Shown: piece after piece, positions 24,133 through 33,287 of the stretch
How the letters are laid out: each line of letters starts with the position of its first letter
Numbering within the stretch: position 1 is the first letter of the stretch
Assembly: GCA_002162685.1 (NCBI GenBank)
Contig: MAAQ01000003.1
Coordinates: 1-62,496, forward strand
Length of the DNA stretch: 62,496 bases
Direction: 5' to 3'
From: Flavobacteriales bacterium 33_180_T64
GTDB taxonomy: Bacteria > Bacteroidota > Bacteroidia > Flavobacteriales > Flavobacteriaceae
Notes under the pieces: generated by a model
What the model was told of the DNA's origin: nothing
Database searches by the model: none
What the model saw: only the letters and a program-made list of their open reading frames with translations
Made by a program: the position numbers and the translations under genes

Positions 24133-25083
24133 ATGAACCTTCAAACCAAAATACCATTACAACCACAACAGTATAATCAAATTGATTATACCTCTAAAGT
24201 GTTGTTGTTGGGCTCTTGTTTTTCAGAACATATTGGTGAGAAGTTCACGTATTTTAAGTTTCAAAACTTGCTAAACCCTTTCGGGATTTTGTTTCACCCT
24301 TTAGCTATTGAAACTTTAATTATCAATGCTATTAATGAAAAGACATACACTAAGGATGATGTGTTTTTTCATAATGAACAATGGCATTGTTTTGACACGC
24401 ATTCGAGACTAAGTAATGCTTCCAAAGAGCAATTACTTCAAAATTTAAATAATAGTATAAAAACAACACATCAGTTTTTAAAGCAAGCGTCTCATGTGAT
24501 TATTACTTTGGGAACCACTTGGGCTTATCGTTTTATAGAGACAGATACACATGTGGCTAACTGTCATAAAATTCCACAGAAGCAATTTTTAAAAACCTTA
24601 CTTTCTGTAGAAGAAACCGCAGCGTCATTACAAGCTACCGAAAGTTTGATAAAAAGTATAAATCCTAATGTTTCAATGGTGTTTACAGTATCGCCTGTGA
24701 GACATGTCAAAGATGGTTTTGTTGAAAACATGCAAAGTAAGTCGCATTTAATAGCGGCTATTCATCAGCTTGTAGATCCAAGACATCAAAATTATTATTT
24801 CCCATCGTATGAGATTATGATGGACGAACTTCGTGACTATAGATTCTATAATGAAGATATGTTGCATCCTAATACTACAGCGATTAATTATATTTGGGAA
24901 CGTTTTCAAAGCGTATGGTTTTCAAGCGAAGCACAAGTTGTGATGAATGATGTAGATGAAATTCAAAAAGGATTAGCGCATCGACCTTTCAATCCAAAAT
25001 CTGATGCACATCAAGCATTTCTTCAACAATTAAAAAATAAAGAAACGCTTATAAAGTCTAAGTTTCCACATATTCTATTCTAA
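24133..25083 (+). CDS. GSCFA-domain protein
   Basis: 316 residues. The N-terminal segment VLLLGSCFSEHIGEKFTYF contains the family name motif GSCFS with the candidate nucleophile Ser of an SGNH-like hydrolase; ITLGTTWAY and VFTVSPVRH are further family blocks, and HPNTTAINYIW near 260 supplies the His. GSCFA proteins are common in Bacteroidetes and Proteobacteria and related to GDSL/SGNH esterases; the substrate is not established. No signal peptide. Confidence 0.9.
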   Translation: MNLQTKIPLQPQQYNQIDYTSKVLLLGSCFSEHIGEKFTYFKFQNLLNPFGILFHPLAIETLIINAINEKTYTKDDVFFHNEQWHCFDTHSRLSNASKEQLLQNLNNSIKTTHQFLKQASHVIITLGTTWAYRFIETDTHVANCHKIPQKQFLKTLLSVEETAASLQATESLIKSINPNVSMVFTVSPVRHVKDGFVENMQSKSHLIAAIHQLVDPRHQNYYFPSYEIMMDELRDYRFYNEDMLHPNTTAINYIWERFQSVWFSSEAQVVMNDVDEIQKGLAHRPFNPKSDAHQAFLQQLKNKETLIKSKFPHILF

Positions 25084-25533
25084 AAATACGTCATTTTCCG
25101 TATTGATTTGCCTTCCATTTAAAGCAAATTTGTCTCATTATAAGGCCATCTACGAAAACAATCTTAATAATTAAATTTTGTTGTTAAGATTATGATTAGA
25201 CGTGATTTTTTATAGGATTACGCTTAATCTTTTTTAATTGCTTCTTGTCGAAAAAAACCTACACAACATCTAATAAATCATATCTTCGTCATGCTATTAA
25301 TCAATTTGATAAAAGAGTATCAGCTAATTTTGTTATCCGAAAAGGTCTACTAAATCTGATGCTTTTTTTATGCTTTAAAATGGATAAAAAATCGAATTTT
25401 TATTCAATTTCACTTCCTCTTTTTTAAGCGCAAATTATTAAAAGCATCAAAATTTAATGTTAACATTCTAAATGTTTAACTAATCAAAACTTAAAGTTGG
25501 TCATTAAACTGAGAAAAAGTAAAATAAGGACTC
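25084..25533. other. Intergenic region between converging genes, no supported gene
   Basis: 450 bases between GSCFA (+) and coaD (-). A 60-codon frame at 25245-25427 starts at TTG, lacks a ribosome site and has no recognisable content, so I do not call it. No clear hairpin terminator was found; poly-T runs at 25367-25373 and 25424-25429 are without stems. Confidence 0.5.
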
Positions 25534-25989
25534 TTACTTAACCCGTACACTATCAGGAACCAAAACCGTATAATCGCCATTATTTCTAATCACATCTCTA
25601 ACAATAGATGATGATATGTAAGATGTACTTGCAGCAGTTAGTAAGAACACCGTTTCGATAGGAGCAAGGTCTCTATTAGTATGTGCAATAGCTTTTTCAA
25701 ATTCGAAATCGGCAGGATTACGTAAGCCTCTTAAAATGAAATCAACATTATTCTTTGCACAAAAGTCAACGGTAAGCCCTTTATAGGTTACAACTTTTAT
25801 TTTGGGTTCATCTTTAAAAGAATCTTCAATAAATTTTTGTCGCTGTTCTAGTGAGAACATATATTTTTTATCGGCATTAATACCAATGGCTACAATAACT
25901 TCATCAAAAAGTTTAACACTTCGTTTAATAATATCATAATGACCAAGTGTAATAGGATCAAAAGATCCAGGGAAAATTGCTTTTTTCAT
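25534..25989 (-). CDS. coaD: Phosphopantetheine adenylyltransferase
   Basis: 151 residues: FPGSFDPITLGHYDIIKRS holds the nucleotidyltransferase (T/H)xGH-type motif (LGHYD), with GLTVDFCAKNNV and LRGLRNPADFEFE for substrate binding and the C-terminal TSYISSSIVRDV. It makes dephospho-CoA, the penultimate step of coenzyme A synthesis. Located 55 bases after ddl on the same strand, probably one operon. Confidence 0.97.
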   Translation of the reverse strand: MKKAIFPGSFDPITLGHYDIIKRSVKLFDEVIVAIGINADKKYMFSLEQRQKFIEDSFKDEPKIKVVTYKGLTVDFCAKNNVDFILRGLRNPADFEFEKAIAHTNRDLAPIETVFLLTAASTSYISSSIVRDVIRNNGDYTVLVPDSVRVK

Positions 25990-26044
25990 AATTTAAGACT
26001 GTAAGCGAAGACTATTAATTCTATTAATCAAAGGTAATTATAAA

Positions 26045-27019
26045 TTATTTGAGCGCTTCTTCTATAGCGTTTTCAAACAATTCGCTCATACTAATACCTG
26101 CTTCTGCTGCTTGTTGTGGTAAAATACTTGCTGCTGTTAAACCAGGAACAGTATTAACTTCTAATAAATGAGGTTCGTTATCTTTAAATATATATTCACT
26201 TCTGCTAAAGCCTTTCAAATTTAATACCTCATAGACTTTTTTAGCGAGCACGTTTACTTTTTTTACTTGATCGTCGTTTAATCTTGCAGGTGTAATTTCT
26301 TGAGACTCTCCTAAATATTTGGCTTTATAATCGAAAAAATCATTTTCTGTGACGATTTCAGTAATAGGTAATACAATAACATTTCCTTTGTAGTTGATGA
26401 CACCAACAGATACTTCGGTCCCATCTAAATAAGACTCGATAATCACTTCATTATCTTCTTTAAAAGCAACATCAAGCGCATTTTGTAGTTCTTCTTTTTT
26501 GTAAACTTTAGTAATTCCAAAACTACTACCTGCACGATTTGCTTTTACAAAGCACGGTAAGCCAACTTTGCTAACAATAGCATCTTCATCAATAACATCT
26601 CCTAAATTCACAAAATAAGATTCCGCAGTTTTAATCCCATAGGGCTTTAAGGCGCTTAAACAATCTCTTTTATTAAAGGTTAAAGCGGCTTGATACATAT
26701 TACAGCTGGTATGTGGCATATGAAGCAATTCAAAATAGCCTTGCATATATCCATCTTCTCCAGGAGACCCATGAATAGCATTAAAAACACAATCAAAAGT
26801 AACTTTAGTTTCATTAATAAGCACTGAGAAGTCATTTTTGTTAATAGGGAATTCTTCATTTAAATCATTAACAAAAACCCATTTGTCTTTAAAGATATGA
26901 ATGCGATACCCTTTATATTTGGAGGCGTCTAACGTTTCGTAGACAATTTGTCCGCTTTTAAGAGAAATTTCATATTCGCTTGAAAATCCTCCCATGATGA
27001 TGGCAATGTTTTTTTTCAT
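26045..27019 (-). CDS. ddl: D-alanine--D-alanine ligase
   Basis: 324 residues with the ATP-grasp fold: IAIIMGGFSSEYEISLKSG at the N-terminus, HGSPGEDGYMQGYFELL, KANRAGSSFGITKV, and VNTVPGLTAASILPQQA at the end. It joins two D-Ala for peptidoglycan precursors. Start codon chosen as given; on the opposite strand a PASTA gene diverges with its promoter in the 146-base gap. Confidence 0.97.
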   Translation of the reverse strand: MKKNIAIIMGGFSSEYEISLKSGQIVYETLDASKYKGYRIHIFKDKWVFVNDLNEEFPINKNDFSVLINETKVTFDCVFNAIHGSPGEDGYMQGYFELLHMPHTSCNMYQAALTFNKRDCLSALKPYGIKTAESYFVNLGDVIDEDAIVSKVGLPCFVKANRAGSSFGITKVYKKEELQNALDVAFKEDNEVIIESYLDGTEVSVGVINYKGNVIVLPITEIVTENDFFDYKAKYLGESQEITPARLNDDQVKKVNVLAKKVYEVLNLKGFSRSEYIFKDNEPHLLEVNTVPGLTAASILPQQAAEAGISMSELFENAIEEALK

Positions 27020-27137
27020 TTATGCTGAATTTGTTTCAGTACTTCAGGATCATTTTTTTTACTCACAATAAAACCTATGAATTATCAGTTAAGCTAAAAT
27101 ACCAAATAAACCCATAAAAAAAACGCTTTCGTTTTTA

Positions 27138-27145
27138 TATATTTG
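27138..27145 (+). promoter_or_regulatory. -7 box for the PASTA/RluA operon
   Basis: TATATTTG, an exact TAnnTTTG match 20 bases upstream of the PASTA-protein ATG. Confidence 0.65.
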
Positions 27146-27165
27146 TCGCAGCGTAAAATTATTAC

Positions 27166-27726
27166 ATGAGTTTCATACAGTTTCTTAAGAGTAAAACATT
27201 TTTTAAACAACTAGGATTGGCAATAATTGCTTTAATCGTTATTTTGTTTTTAACAAAGCAATGGTTAAGCAGTACGACTAATCATGGCGAGTTTATTAAG
27301 GTACCCGATTTAAAAGGTAAAACACTTGGAACAGTTGAAATTGAACTCAACGATAATGACTTGGTTATGGAAATCCAAGATTCAGCAAATTATAATCCTA
27401 AATACCCTAAGTTTTCTGTAATAGAGCAATATCCAAAAGCTGGAGCTCAGGTTAAAGAAAATCGTAAAATATACCTTACTTTAAATCCATCAGGATATCG
27501 TAAAGTAGCCGTTCCAAATATCGTTCGTCGAACGTTTCGTCAAGCACAACCAACACTTGAGACTTTAGGGTTTCAAGTAGGGAAAGTTACTTATGTTAAT
27601 GATATTGGTGAAGATGAAGTAATTTCGATGACGTATAAGGGTGAAACTATAACCGCAGGAAAAATGCTTCCGCTAACGTCAAAAATCGATATTGTTTTAG
27701 GAAACGGAAAACGCGGATCAAACTAA
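27166..27726 (+). CDS. Membrane-anchored PASTA-domain protein
   Basis: 186 residues: one N-terminal membrane helix (about 14-32) and two PASTA repeats facing the periplasm (about 43-108: KVPDLKGKTLGTVEIELND ... SVIEQYPKAGAQVKENRKIY; 114-182: VAVPNIVRRTFRQAQPTLET). Unlike Stk1/PknB-type PASTA proteins there is no kinase domain. It binds peptidoglycan stems or lipid II fragments by family inference. Ddl diverges next to it, a cell-wall link, and the RluA gene follows after 2 bases. Confidence 0.88.
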   Translation: MSFIQFLKSKTFFKQLGLAIIALIVILFLTKQWLSSTTNHGEFIKVPDLKGKTLGTVEIELNDNDLVMEIQDSANYNPKYPKFSVIEQYPKAGAQVKENRKIYLTLNPSGYRKVAVPNIVRRTFRQAQPTLETLGFQVGKVTYVNDIGEDEVISMTYKGETITAGKMLPLTSKIDIVLGNGKRGSN

Positions 27727-27728
27727 AA

Positions 27729-28763
27729 ATGACAACAGAACATACTTCAGTAGATGACAATAACGATGAGTTATATGAGCATCATTCGTTTGTAGCCGAT
27801 AAAGGTCAGACGCCACTTCGTATCGATAAATATTTGATGAATCGGATCGAAAATGCAACACGTAACAAAATACAAGCAGCAGCAAAGCAAGGGAGTATTT
27901 ATGTTAATGATGTTCAGGTAAAACAGAATTATAAGGTCAAACCTTTAGACAAAATTCGTGTGCTTTTTGAGCATCCACCATATGAATATTTGTTGACGCC
28001 CGAAGACATTCCATTAGATATTGTTTACGAAGATGATGAATTATTGGTGATCAATAAACCAGCAGGAATGGTTGTGCATCCAGGACATGGTAATTATTCT
28101 GGAACACTAATTAATGCTTTAATATTTCATTTTGAAAATCTGCCTAATAACTCTAGTGAACGTCCAGGATTAGTACATCGTATTGATAAAGATACGAGTG
28201 GATTACTTGTTGTTGCCAAAACCGAACAAGCAATGACGCATCTCTCAAAGCAGTTTTTTAATAAAACGAGCGAGCGCGAATATGTTGCAATAGTTTGGGG
28301 AGATGTTAATGAAGATGAAGGGACTATTGAAGGTCATATTGGGCGTCACCCAAGAAATAGATTGCAAAATACGGTTTTTGAAGGAGATGATGAAGATAAA
28401 GGCAAGCCAGCAGTAACACATTACAAAGTGATAGAGCGTTTAGGTTATGTTACTTTGGTATCTTGTAAATTGGAAACAGGACGTACACACCAAATTCGTG
28501 TACATATGAAACATATTGGTCACACGCTTTTTAATGACGAACGTTATGGAGGCGAACGTATTTTAAAAGGGACGACGTTTTCAAAATATAAGCAGTTTGT
28601 AGATAACTGTTTTAAAATTTTGCCAAGACAAGCCCTTCATGCTAAAACACTAGGTTTCATACATCCAACAACAGGAGAGAAGTTAAGTTTCAATTCGCCA
28701 ATTCCAGATGATATTCAGCAGTGTATTGAGAAATGGAGGCATTATGCAACGCATATGAAATAA
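27729..28763 (+). CDS. RluA-family rRNA pseudouridine synthase (RluD-like)
   Basis: 344 residues: N-terminal S4 RNA-binding domain (about 30-85: RIDKYLMNRIENATRNKIQA), then the catalytic domain with HRIDKDTSGLLVVAKTE holding the catalytic Asp, and ETGRTHQIRVHMKHIGH. The closest kind is RluD/RluA, which modifies 23S rRNA; RluD is my best guess but sites cannot be read from the sequence. It is coupled to the PASTA gene. Confidence 0.9.
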   Translation: MTTEHTSVDDNNDELYEHHSFVADKGQTPLRIDKYLMNRIENATRNKIQAAAKQGSIYVNDVQVKQNYKVKPLDKIRVLFEHPPYEYLLTPEDIPLDIVYEDDELLVINKPAGMVVHPGHGNYSGTLINALIFHFENLPNNSSERPGLVHRIDKDTSGLLVVAKTEQAMTHLSKQFFNKTSEREYVAIVWGDVNEDEGTIEGHIGRHPRNRLQNTVFEGDDEDKGKPAVTHYKVIERLGYVTLVSCKLETGRTHQIRVHMKHIGHTLFNDERYGGERILKGTTFSKYKQFVDNCFKILPRQALHAKTLGFIHPTTGEKLSFNSPIPDDIQQCIEKWRHYATHMK

Positions 28764-28778
28764 AAGTTGGGCATTCCT

Positions 28779-28821
28779 TTTTGTGATCCTAAAATGTAAA
28801 AAACCTTTTAGGATCACAAAA
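28779..28821. repeat. Perfect 16-bp inverted repeat downstream of RluA gene
   Basis: TTTTGTGATCCTAAAA (28779-28794) and TTTTAGGATCACAAAA (28806-28821) with an 11-base loop. The following sequence to about 28900 (CGTCGCGCTTTCACTACTCG..) is GC-richer than the surroundings and resembles an intergenic repeat family I associate with flavobacterial genomes. It may also serve as a terminator, since both arms end in A/T runs. Confidence 0.6.
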
Positions 28822-28957
28822 CGTCGCGCTTTCACTACTCGCACTTTTCAAGGTGCTCAGACATACCGTTCTATCGCTAACGCAAAACCATTGCTTTTGT
28901 TTATTGTGATATAGAAATTTTTGAAATGGTTTAGTTGACAAGTCAATCTTAGTAGTG

Positions 28958-28965
28958 TAAATTTG
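28958..28965 (+). promoter_or_regulatory. -7 box for yaaA
   Basis: TAAATTTG, an exact TAnnTTTG match, 20 bases upstream of the yaaA ATG. Confidence 0.6.
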
Positions 28966-28985
28966 AATACAAAATATGACAATCT

Positions 28986-29744
28986 ATGAAACTGGTATTA
29001 TCTCCTGCAAAATCTTTAGACTACGATAGTAAATTACCGACTAACAAGACGACAGAAGCTCATTTTTTAAAAGAAGCCAATCGTATCAATAAATTACTAA
29101 AAAAGAAATCGGCAAAAAGCTTATCTAAGCTCATGCATATTTCTGATAATTTAGGTCAGCTTAACTACACACGTAATCAAGAGTGGAGTTTGCCATTTAC
29201 ATCAGATAATGCTAGACCTGCTGTTTATGCCTTTAGTGGAGATGTCTATAGAGGGTTAGATGCTTATACTATTGAGGCAAATAAATTAGATAAGCTCCAA
29301 GATACAGTACGTATCATTTCAGGACTGTATGGGATGCTTAAACCTTTAGATCTTGTTCAAGCTTACCGATTAGAAATGGGGACCAAATTTCCGGTAGGAA
29401 AACATAAAAACCTATATGAATTCTGGAGAAAGCAAGTTACTCAAACGCTAAACGATGATCTAGAAGATGATGAGATATTGCTTAATTTGGCCAGTAACGA
29501 ATATTTTAAAGCGATAGATATAAAAGCCCTCAAAGTTCCAGTGGTACATATTAAATTTCAAGAGCTGAAAAACGGAAGTTATAAAACCATCGCCATCTTT
29601 TCAAAATTAGCAAGAGGTTTGATGAGTAGATATATTATTGATACCGATGCGCAAACGATTGAAGCTATTAAAGGCTTTGATTATGAAAACTATCGCTATA
29701 CCGAAGCGCTATCAAGTGATAATGAGCTTGTATTTACAAGGTAG
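28986..29744 (+). CDS. yaaA: YaaA family peroxide-stress protein
   Basis: 252 residues: MKLVLSPAKSLDYDSKLPTN, then ARPAVYAFSGDVYRGLDAYT, RIISGLYGMLKPLDLVQAYR, LASNEYFKAID and the C-terminal KGFDYENYRY. These blocks are all typical of YaaA/DUF328. E. coli YaaA lowers free iron and protects DNA under H2O2 stress. It is probably transcribed alone from the box just upstream. Confidence 0.95.
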   Translation: MKLVLSPAKSLDYDSKLPTNKTTEAHFLKEANRINKLLKKKSAKSLSKLMHISDNLGQLNYTRNQEWSLPFTSDNARPAVYAFSGDVYRGLDAYTIEANKLDKLQDTVRIISGLYGMLKPLDLVQAYRLEMGTKFPVGKHKNLYEFWRKQVTQTLNDDLEDDEILLNLASNEYFKAIDIKALKVPVVHIKFQELKNGSYKTIAIFSKLARGLMSRYIIDTDAQTIEAIKGFDYENYRYTEALSSDNELVFTR

Positions 29745-29790
29745 TTAAGGTTGACTTTAGTATTTTTAAGTTTTAATCTTAATTTAATAC

Positions 29791-30513
29791 ATGTATTACT
29801 ATCTTATAATTGCACTTCAAGTGTTTTGTGTTTACCACTGGTTTAAAAATAGAACCGATTACTATTGGCTGTTTTTAATCATTTTATTGCCAGCTTTAGG
29901 TTGTGTTATTTACCTCTTAACACAAGTGTATAATAAGCGTGATGTTGATAAAATTCAAAAGGAACTCACCACAATTATCAATCCTACAAAAAAAGTAAAA
30001 GACCTAGAAAAAACTTTAGAATTTTCAGAAACGTTTCAAAATAGAGTAAATCTAGCTGATGCTTTTTACGATATTAAAGATTTTAATAATGCTATAAAAT
30101 ATTATGAAGATGCTATTGCTAAAGATTTTCATAATGATAAGCATGTGATATTTCAACTCATAAAGTCTTATTATTTTTTGGAGGACTATACAAAAGTTGT
30201 TTTGTATGCTAAAAAAGTAAAGACTCATATTGATTTTAAAGGCTCTAAAGCTCAGTTTTTTTATGGCTTGTCTTTGGATAAAATTGGTGAGTTAAGTCAA
30301 GCAGAAATGCAGTTGCGATTTATAGATCAACGCTATTCAAATTATGAAGAACGTCTTATGCTTGCTCAGTTTTTAATTGATAAGAATAAAGTTTCAGAAG
30401 CCAAAACTCTATTAAATGAAATTTATACGGAATCACAGTATATGACACCCGTAAATAAGCGGAAATACAAAACGACAATTCGACAAGTAGAACAACTATT
30501 GAATACATTATAA
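29791..30513 (+). CDS. Membrane-anchored TPR protein with PLDc_N-like head
   Basis: 240 residues: two short membrane segments at the N-terminus (1-19 and 27-45: YYWLFLIILLPALGCVIYLL), resembling the PLDc_N domain, then TPR-like helices (about 70-235: NRVNLADAFYDIKDFNNAIK, YYEDAIAKDFHNDKHVIFQL, KAQFFYGLSLDKIGELSQAE). Probably a scaffold on the inner face of the membrane. No catalytic motif. Its partner is not evident from the neighbours. Confidence 0.8.
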   Translation: MYYYLIIALQVFCVYHWFKNRTDYYWLFLIILLPALGCVIYLLTQVYNKRDVDKIQKELTTIINPTKKVKDLEKTLEFSETFQNRVNLADAFYDIKDFNNAIKYYEDAIAKDFHNDKHVIFQLIKSYYFLEDYTKVVLYAKKVKTHIDFKGSKAQFFYGLSLDKIGELSQAEMQLRFIDQRYSNYEERLMLAQFLIDKNKVSEAKTLLNEIYTESQYMTPVNKRKYKTTIRQVEQLLNTL

Positions 30514-30562
30514 TTGACTTAATATCAACTGTCATTGCTGTAATGACGGGAAGAATAATACT

Positions 30563-31216
30563 ATGTTTAAACACAAGCATCCATACCAGCCTTTTATACA
30601 AAAAGAGACTACAAAACTGATTGTTGGCACTTTGCCACCACCACGTTTTAGTACAGGGCAGCTTTTAGAAAAGGATGTTGATTTTTGCTACGGAAGCTAT
30701 TACAATTCTTTATGGTTATTTATTGATGAGATTTATCAATTAGGATTGCGTTATGATAATTCTGAAGATGCTATAAACGAACGTAAACAATTTTTAATCC
30801 AACATAAAATAGGCGTTTGTGATATCGTAGAAAGTGCAGAGCGGGAGAAAATTGATGCTTCCGATTTAGGAATGACCAACATTAAGCTACGTGATGTTAT
30901 TGGGTATTTAAAAAAATATCCAACTATAGATACACTTTTGTTTACAGGTGGAAACAGTAAAAACGGCCCAGAATATTTTTTTAGAAAACACCTTAAATCC
31001 TATAATCTAAAATTGGAATTGCGTATTAATGAAGTGCCAAGAATTCATGAGTTTAAACTCGAAGGTAGAACAATTAAAACAGTGTCTTTAACTTCAGGCT
31101 CTGGAGCTGCTAATATTTCTATTAGTAGAATGCCGCTGTACAAACAATTAAAAGCTAAAAACCCTAAATTTAATACCTTCGATTTTAGAGTTCTCCAGTA
31201 CCGTGAGTTTTTTTAG
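30563..31216 (+). CDS. Uracil-DNA glycosylase superfamily protein
   Basis: 217 residues: LIVGTLPPPRFSTGQ near the N-terminus takes the place of the UDG motif A (GxxPG/S), CDFCYGSYYNSLW follows, and LTSGSGAANISISRMPLYKQL resembles the second active-site loop (SPS/SGSxAN). No catalytic Asp or Asn is in the usual N-terminal position, so glycosylase activity on uracil is uncertain; the fold call is from motif layout. Its end overlaps the converging DinB-like gene by 32 bases. Confidence 0.72.
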   Translation: MFKHKHPYQPFIQKETTKLIVGTLPPPRFSTGQLLEKDVDFCYGSYYNSLWLFIDEIYQLGLRYDNSEDAINERKQFLIQHKIGVCDIVESAEREKIDASDLGMTNIKLRDVIGYLKKYPTIDTLLFTGGNSKNGPEYFFRKHLKSYNLKLELRINEVPRIHEFKLEGRTIKTVSLTSGSGAANISISRMPLYKQLKAKNPKFNTFDFRVLQYREFF

Positions 31217-31676
31217 AGCGTATCATTTTCTTTAGGAGTACAATTTGTCCTAAGTGGTAATGTGTATGTTCTATAATACCGTTTATATTACTAAAGTAAT
31301 TCCCGTATTTAGAATCTACAAAATCTTCCCAAATTTGAGTGTCTGCTAATGTTTCAATATGCTGTGCAAGCGTTTCTGCATTTGTAAGTATCATGTCACA
31401 CATCATTTTCCATTGGGTCTCCGTAGAGATTTCAGGATGATCATAGCTTAACTTATCTTTGATTTTTAATGGTCTATTATGAAATACCTCTAAAACTCCA
31501 GTGACATAATAACTCATATGGTAGCTTAAAGCGAGTATGCTGTTTAATCCCTTTATTTGAGTGTTGGCTTCTTCTATAGTTATGTCTGCTAATACGTCTT
31601 TAATATTTACACTGGTCCAATTACCACCAAAATGTACTGCTCTTAAATGGGTTGCCAATTGTTTTGATACACACAT
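31185..31676 (-). CDS. DinB/YfiT-like putative metal-dependent hydrolase
   Basis: 163 residues of mostly helical sequence with the DinB metal triad: a His in LALSYHMSYYVTG (about 53) and two in IEHTHYHLGQIVLLKKM near the end. DinB-fold proteins are four-helix bundles, some with thiol-transfer activity using bacillithiol; in this genome a bshB1 gene is present, so that is a possibility, not shown. It is convergent with the UDG-family gene. The upstream region on the reverse strand overlaps the DUF2851 promoter area. Confidence 0.75.
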   Translation of the reverse strand: MCVSKQLATHLRAVHFGGNWTSVNIKDVLADITIEEANTQIKGLNSILALSYHMSYYVTGVLEVFHNRPLKIKDKLSYDHPEISTETQWKMMCDMILTNAETLAQHIETLADTQIWEDFVDSKYGNYFSNINGIIEHTHYHLGQIVLLKKMIRSKKTHGTGEL

Positions 31677-31757
31677 ATTTTTCTTTTTTATAAATACCTC
31701 TAAAATTAATATATCTAAAGTTATTTTTAAAATAATTGATTTTTATAGAAAATTTAC

Positions 31758-31765
31758 TATATTTG
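31758..31765 (+). promoter_or_regulatory. -7 box for the DUF2851 gene, almost abutting the start codon
   Basis: TATATTTG with the ATG beginning 3 bases after it, so that the transcript would be leaderless or nearly so. Confidence 0.55.
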
Positions 31766-31768
31766 AAT

Positions 31769-33040
31769 ATGAGAGAAAATTTTCTCTATTATATTTGGCA
31801 ACATAAAAAATTTAATGTTCTCCATTTAAAAACTACGCAGCTCGAACCATTAGAAATAATATCTGTAGGATTTTTAAATTTGGATAGCGGTCCAGATTAT
31901 TTTAATGGTCAGTTGCGTATTGGAGAGCAGTTATGGGCAGGAAATATCGAAATTCATGTAAAGTCTAGTGATTGGTATATACATAATCATGAGTGTGATC
32001 CTGCTTATGATAATGTGATCTTGCATGTGGTTTATGAACATGATACCGAAATTTTTAGAAACGATAATTCTATAATTCCAACCTTAGAGCTTAAAGCTTA
32101 TATTGATAAAACAGTATTAAAAAACTATTACAAGCTAAGTTTATCTCAGTCAAAATGGATTAATTGCGAACATGATTTTCCTAAAATTGATGCATTTACT
32201 TTAAACAATTGGTTAGAGCGTTTATTTTTTGAACGCTTAGAACGAAAATCTCAAACTATTGAAGCGCTTTTAAAAGCTTCAAATAATGATTGGGAAGCAG
32301 TATTATTTAAACTGTTGGCTAAAAATTTCGGACTTAAAGTTAATGGGGATTCTTTTTTGAGTCTTGCTAATTCATTTGATTTTTCTGTGATAAGAAAATT
32401 ACAATCAAATCTAGATAGTTTAGAAGCTTTATTTTTTGGTCAAGTAGGTATGTTGGACAAAGCTGTATATATTCCTTATGCTATAAAATTAAAAGAGGAG
32501 TATGCGTTTTTAAAACAAAAATTTCAATTAGAGACTGTAGGTGTTATTCCGTTTCAGTTTTTTAGATTACGGCCTTCAAATTTCCCAACTATTAGATTAT
32601 CACAATTGGCTAGCTTATATTGCAATGAGCAACAATTGTTTTCTAAAGTTATTTCAATGCATAAACTTTCAGCGTTTTATGAGTTGTTTGAGGTGACAAC
32701 AGCAACATTTTGGAAAACACATTATACATTTGAGAAAGAGACTAAGTCTGTTGTGAAAAAAATCACAAAGTCATTTATAGAATTGCTGTTAATTAATACA
32801 ATCCTGCCAATAAAATTTTGCTATGCAAAACAAAGAGGAGAAGATATGAATCAAATTATTATTGATGTTTTATCATTGATAACTTCTGAAAAAAATTCAA
32901 TAATAGAGGGGTTTAATCGATTAAAAAATGTGTCGGACTCTGCATTAAAATCGCAAGGACTAATTCAATTAAAAACAGAATATTGTGATAAAAATAAGTG
33001 TCTAAAATGTGCTGTGGGTAATATGCTTTTAAACAAATAA
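31769..33040 (+). CDS. DUF2851 family protein
   Basis: 423 residues from the ATG at 31769 (MRENFLYYIWQHKKFN), which is the conserved family start; an earlier in-frame ATG at 31736 lies upstream of the -7 box and is not used. Blocks ISVGFLNLDSGPDYFNGQLR, WAGNIEIHVKSSDWY, VILHVVYEHD are typical of DUF2851, a Bacteroidetes family without known function. The C-terminus has a Cys pattern (CDKNKCLKCAVG) that may bind metal. PspC and the channel gene follow closely. Confidence 0.9.
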   Translation: MRENFLYYIWQHKKFNVLHLKTTQLEPLEIISVGFLNLDSGPDYFNGQLRIGEQLWAGNIEIHVKSSDWYIHNHECDPAYDNVILHVVYEHDTEIFRNDNSIIPTLELKAYIDKTVLKNYYKLSLSQSKWINCEHDFPKIDAFTLNNWLERLFFERLERKSQTIEALLKASNNDWEAVLFKLLAKNFGLKVNGDSFLSLANSFDFSVIRKLQSNLDSLEALFFGQVGMLDKAVYIPYAIKLKEEYAFLKQKFQLETVGVIPFQFFRLRPSNFPTIRLSQLASLYCNEQQLFSKVISMHKLSAFYELFEVTTATFWKTHYTFEKETKSVVKKITKSFIELLLINTILPIKFCYAKQRGEDMNQIIIDVLSLITSEKNSIIEGFNRLKNVSDSALKSQGLIQLKTEYCDKNKCLKCAVGNMLLNK

Positions 33041-33056
33041 AAGTTTACATTGCACT

Positions 33057-33284
33057 ATGAAATTGTTTTATCAAATACTCTATTATTTTCAAAAACGGGG
33101 TTATTATGTTTGTCAACGTATTGCAGATCGTTTAGGGATTAGAGCAAAAGTAGTGCGAACTTCATTTATGTATCTCACTTTTGTAACATTAGGCTTTGGC
33201 TTTGCACTGTATTTGTTTTTTGCCTTTTGGATAAAAATTAAAGATATTGTATATACTAAGCGCTCATCTGTATTTGACCTTTAG
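33057..33284 (+). CDS. PspC-domain membrane protein
   Basis: 75 residues, a single PspC-like domain: RIADRLGIRAKVVRTSFMYL and one membrane helix (about 40-60). PspC proteins sense or relay envelope stress in other phyla. The gene lies 16 bases after DUF2851 and 3 bases before the potassium-channel gene, so the three are likely one transcript. Confidence 0.85.
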   Translation: MKLFYQILYYFQKRGYYVCQRIADRLGIRAKVVRTSFMYLTFVTLGFGFALYLFFAFWIKIKDIVYTKRSSVFDL

Positions 33285-33287
33285 ACT

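Noticed and set aside
25245-25427. 60-codon forward frame between GSCFA and coaD
   Set aside because: TTG start, no ribosome site, no recognisable composition; treated as non-coding spacer.
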